Assembly: GCF_014174405.1 (NCBI RefSeq)
Contig: NZ_JACEGA010000001.1
Coordinates: 1 to 64,000 of the forward strand
Direction of reading: 5' to 3'
Source of the DNA: Variimorphobacter saccharofermentans
Lineage (GTDB): Bacteria; Bacillota; Clostridia; Lachnospirales; Lachnospiraceae
Length of the DNA stretch: 64,000 nt
Position numbers and translations under genes: made by a program. Below, piece by piece: positions 63,651-64,000 of this stretch. Below the pieces are notes generated by a model. That model ran no database searches. It saw only the letters and a list, made by a program, of their open reading frames with translations, and was not told the origin of the DNA. How positions within the stretch are numbered: position 1 is the stretch's first letter; every line of letters begins with the position of its first letter.

Positions 63651-63737
63651 GCTATATGGATATAAAATGAAAAATGATTGAATAATAATTGTGTCTTTGT
63701 TAGAATATAAGAAAAAAATGAAGGGAGTTATATAAAA

Positions 63738-64000
63738 ATGGCTAACAAGGTAACATTTGATTATTCTGTTGCGAAGAAATTCGTCTCGGATACCGAGGTA
63801 AAGATGATACAGGCTTGCGCAGAGACTGCAAAGGATCAGCTTGTAAATAAATCAGGTGCCGGTAATGACTTTTTGGGTTGGATTGACCTGCCAGTTGAGT
63901 ACGATAAGGAGGAGTTTGCCCGTATTCAAAAGGCAGCAGAAAAGATTCAAAAGGACTCAGAGGTACTTCTTGTAATTGGTATTGGTGGCTCTTATTTGGG
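63738..64000 (+). CDS. pgi: glucose-6-phosphate isomerase (partial)
   Basis: The first 87 codons of pgi; the gene continues beyond the right edge. It interconverts glucose-6-phosphate and fructose-6-phosphate, the latter being the substrate of GlmS (27279). The opening [33 protein letters not shown] and the sugar-phosphate loop [10 protein letters not shown] match clostridial Pgi. AAGGGAG lies about 11 nt before the ATG. Confidence 0.92.
   Translation, partial: MANKVTFDYSVAKKFVSDTEVKMIQACAETAKDQLVNKSGAGNDFLGWIDLPVEYDKEEFARIQKAAEKIQKDSEVLLVIGIGGSYL

Overview
The window is about 64 kb of low-GC, densely packed chromosome from a spore-forming, anaerobic Firmicute, most likely a member of the Lachnospiraceae (Lachnoclostridium-like). 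The evidence is gene content rather than a search. Sporulation genes are present (spmA/spmB, a CotS-like protein, a YtvI-like permease, AbrB), as are a large Firmicute-type SRP RNA, a glmS ribozyme, an S-box, a T-box, an archaeal-type proline--tRNA ligase, a TM1266-type hydrogenase regulator and many TTG/GTG starts behind strong ribosome-binding sites. No prophage, complete insertion sequence, CRISPR array or secondary-metabolite cluster was seen. The window looks like ordinary chromosome with several unusual non-coding elements.

Layout. 0-6 kb: end of a flavin reductase, trmB, thioredoxin, tRNA-Lys, a GC-rich repeat cluster, a cyclopropane fatty acid synthase-type methyltransferase, lgt and dihydrofolate reductase. 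6-13 kb: a TrpXYZ-type ABC importer followed by two paralogous cytoplasmic LacI-fold/GGDEF proteins. 13-21 kb: a housekeeping operon (Orn/Lys/Arg decarboxylase, guanylate-kinase-like protein, yaaR, holB, ricT, trmN6, rsmI) ending against abrB, syntenic with the Bacillus subtilis yaaO-abrB region. 21-27 kb: spmAB, an AMMECR1/MEMO fusion with its radical SAM partner, and an XRE-Uma2 protein. 27-35 kb: ribozyme-controlled glmS, tatD, rsmA, and a lone carB behind tandem Shine-Dalgarno hairpins. 35-46 kb: lineage-specific proteins, an NrdG-like activase, tadA, SRP RNA, murA and an HD-GYP protein. 46-56 kb: S-box/metK, a two-component system, and a TM1266 regulator plus NitT/TauT-type ABC operon behind a possible terminator/antiterminator leader. 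56-64 kb: T-box/proS, cca, a CotS-like protein, a PEGA-domain protein, a membrane coiled-coil protein and the start of pgi.

The most interesting material is non-coding. Two long foldback elements (34857-35048 and 47449-47661) share conserved internal-loop sequence while their stems differ by paired changes. The carB translation start sits behind three exact 26-bp Shine-Dalgarno/anti-Shine-Dalgarno units. A 151-bp foldback with 12-bp flanking direct repeats follows glmS. A leader with mutually exclusive stems precedes the TM1266/ABC operon. No database search or folding program was run; all family names come from recognising motifs in the translations.
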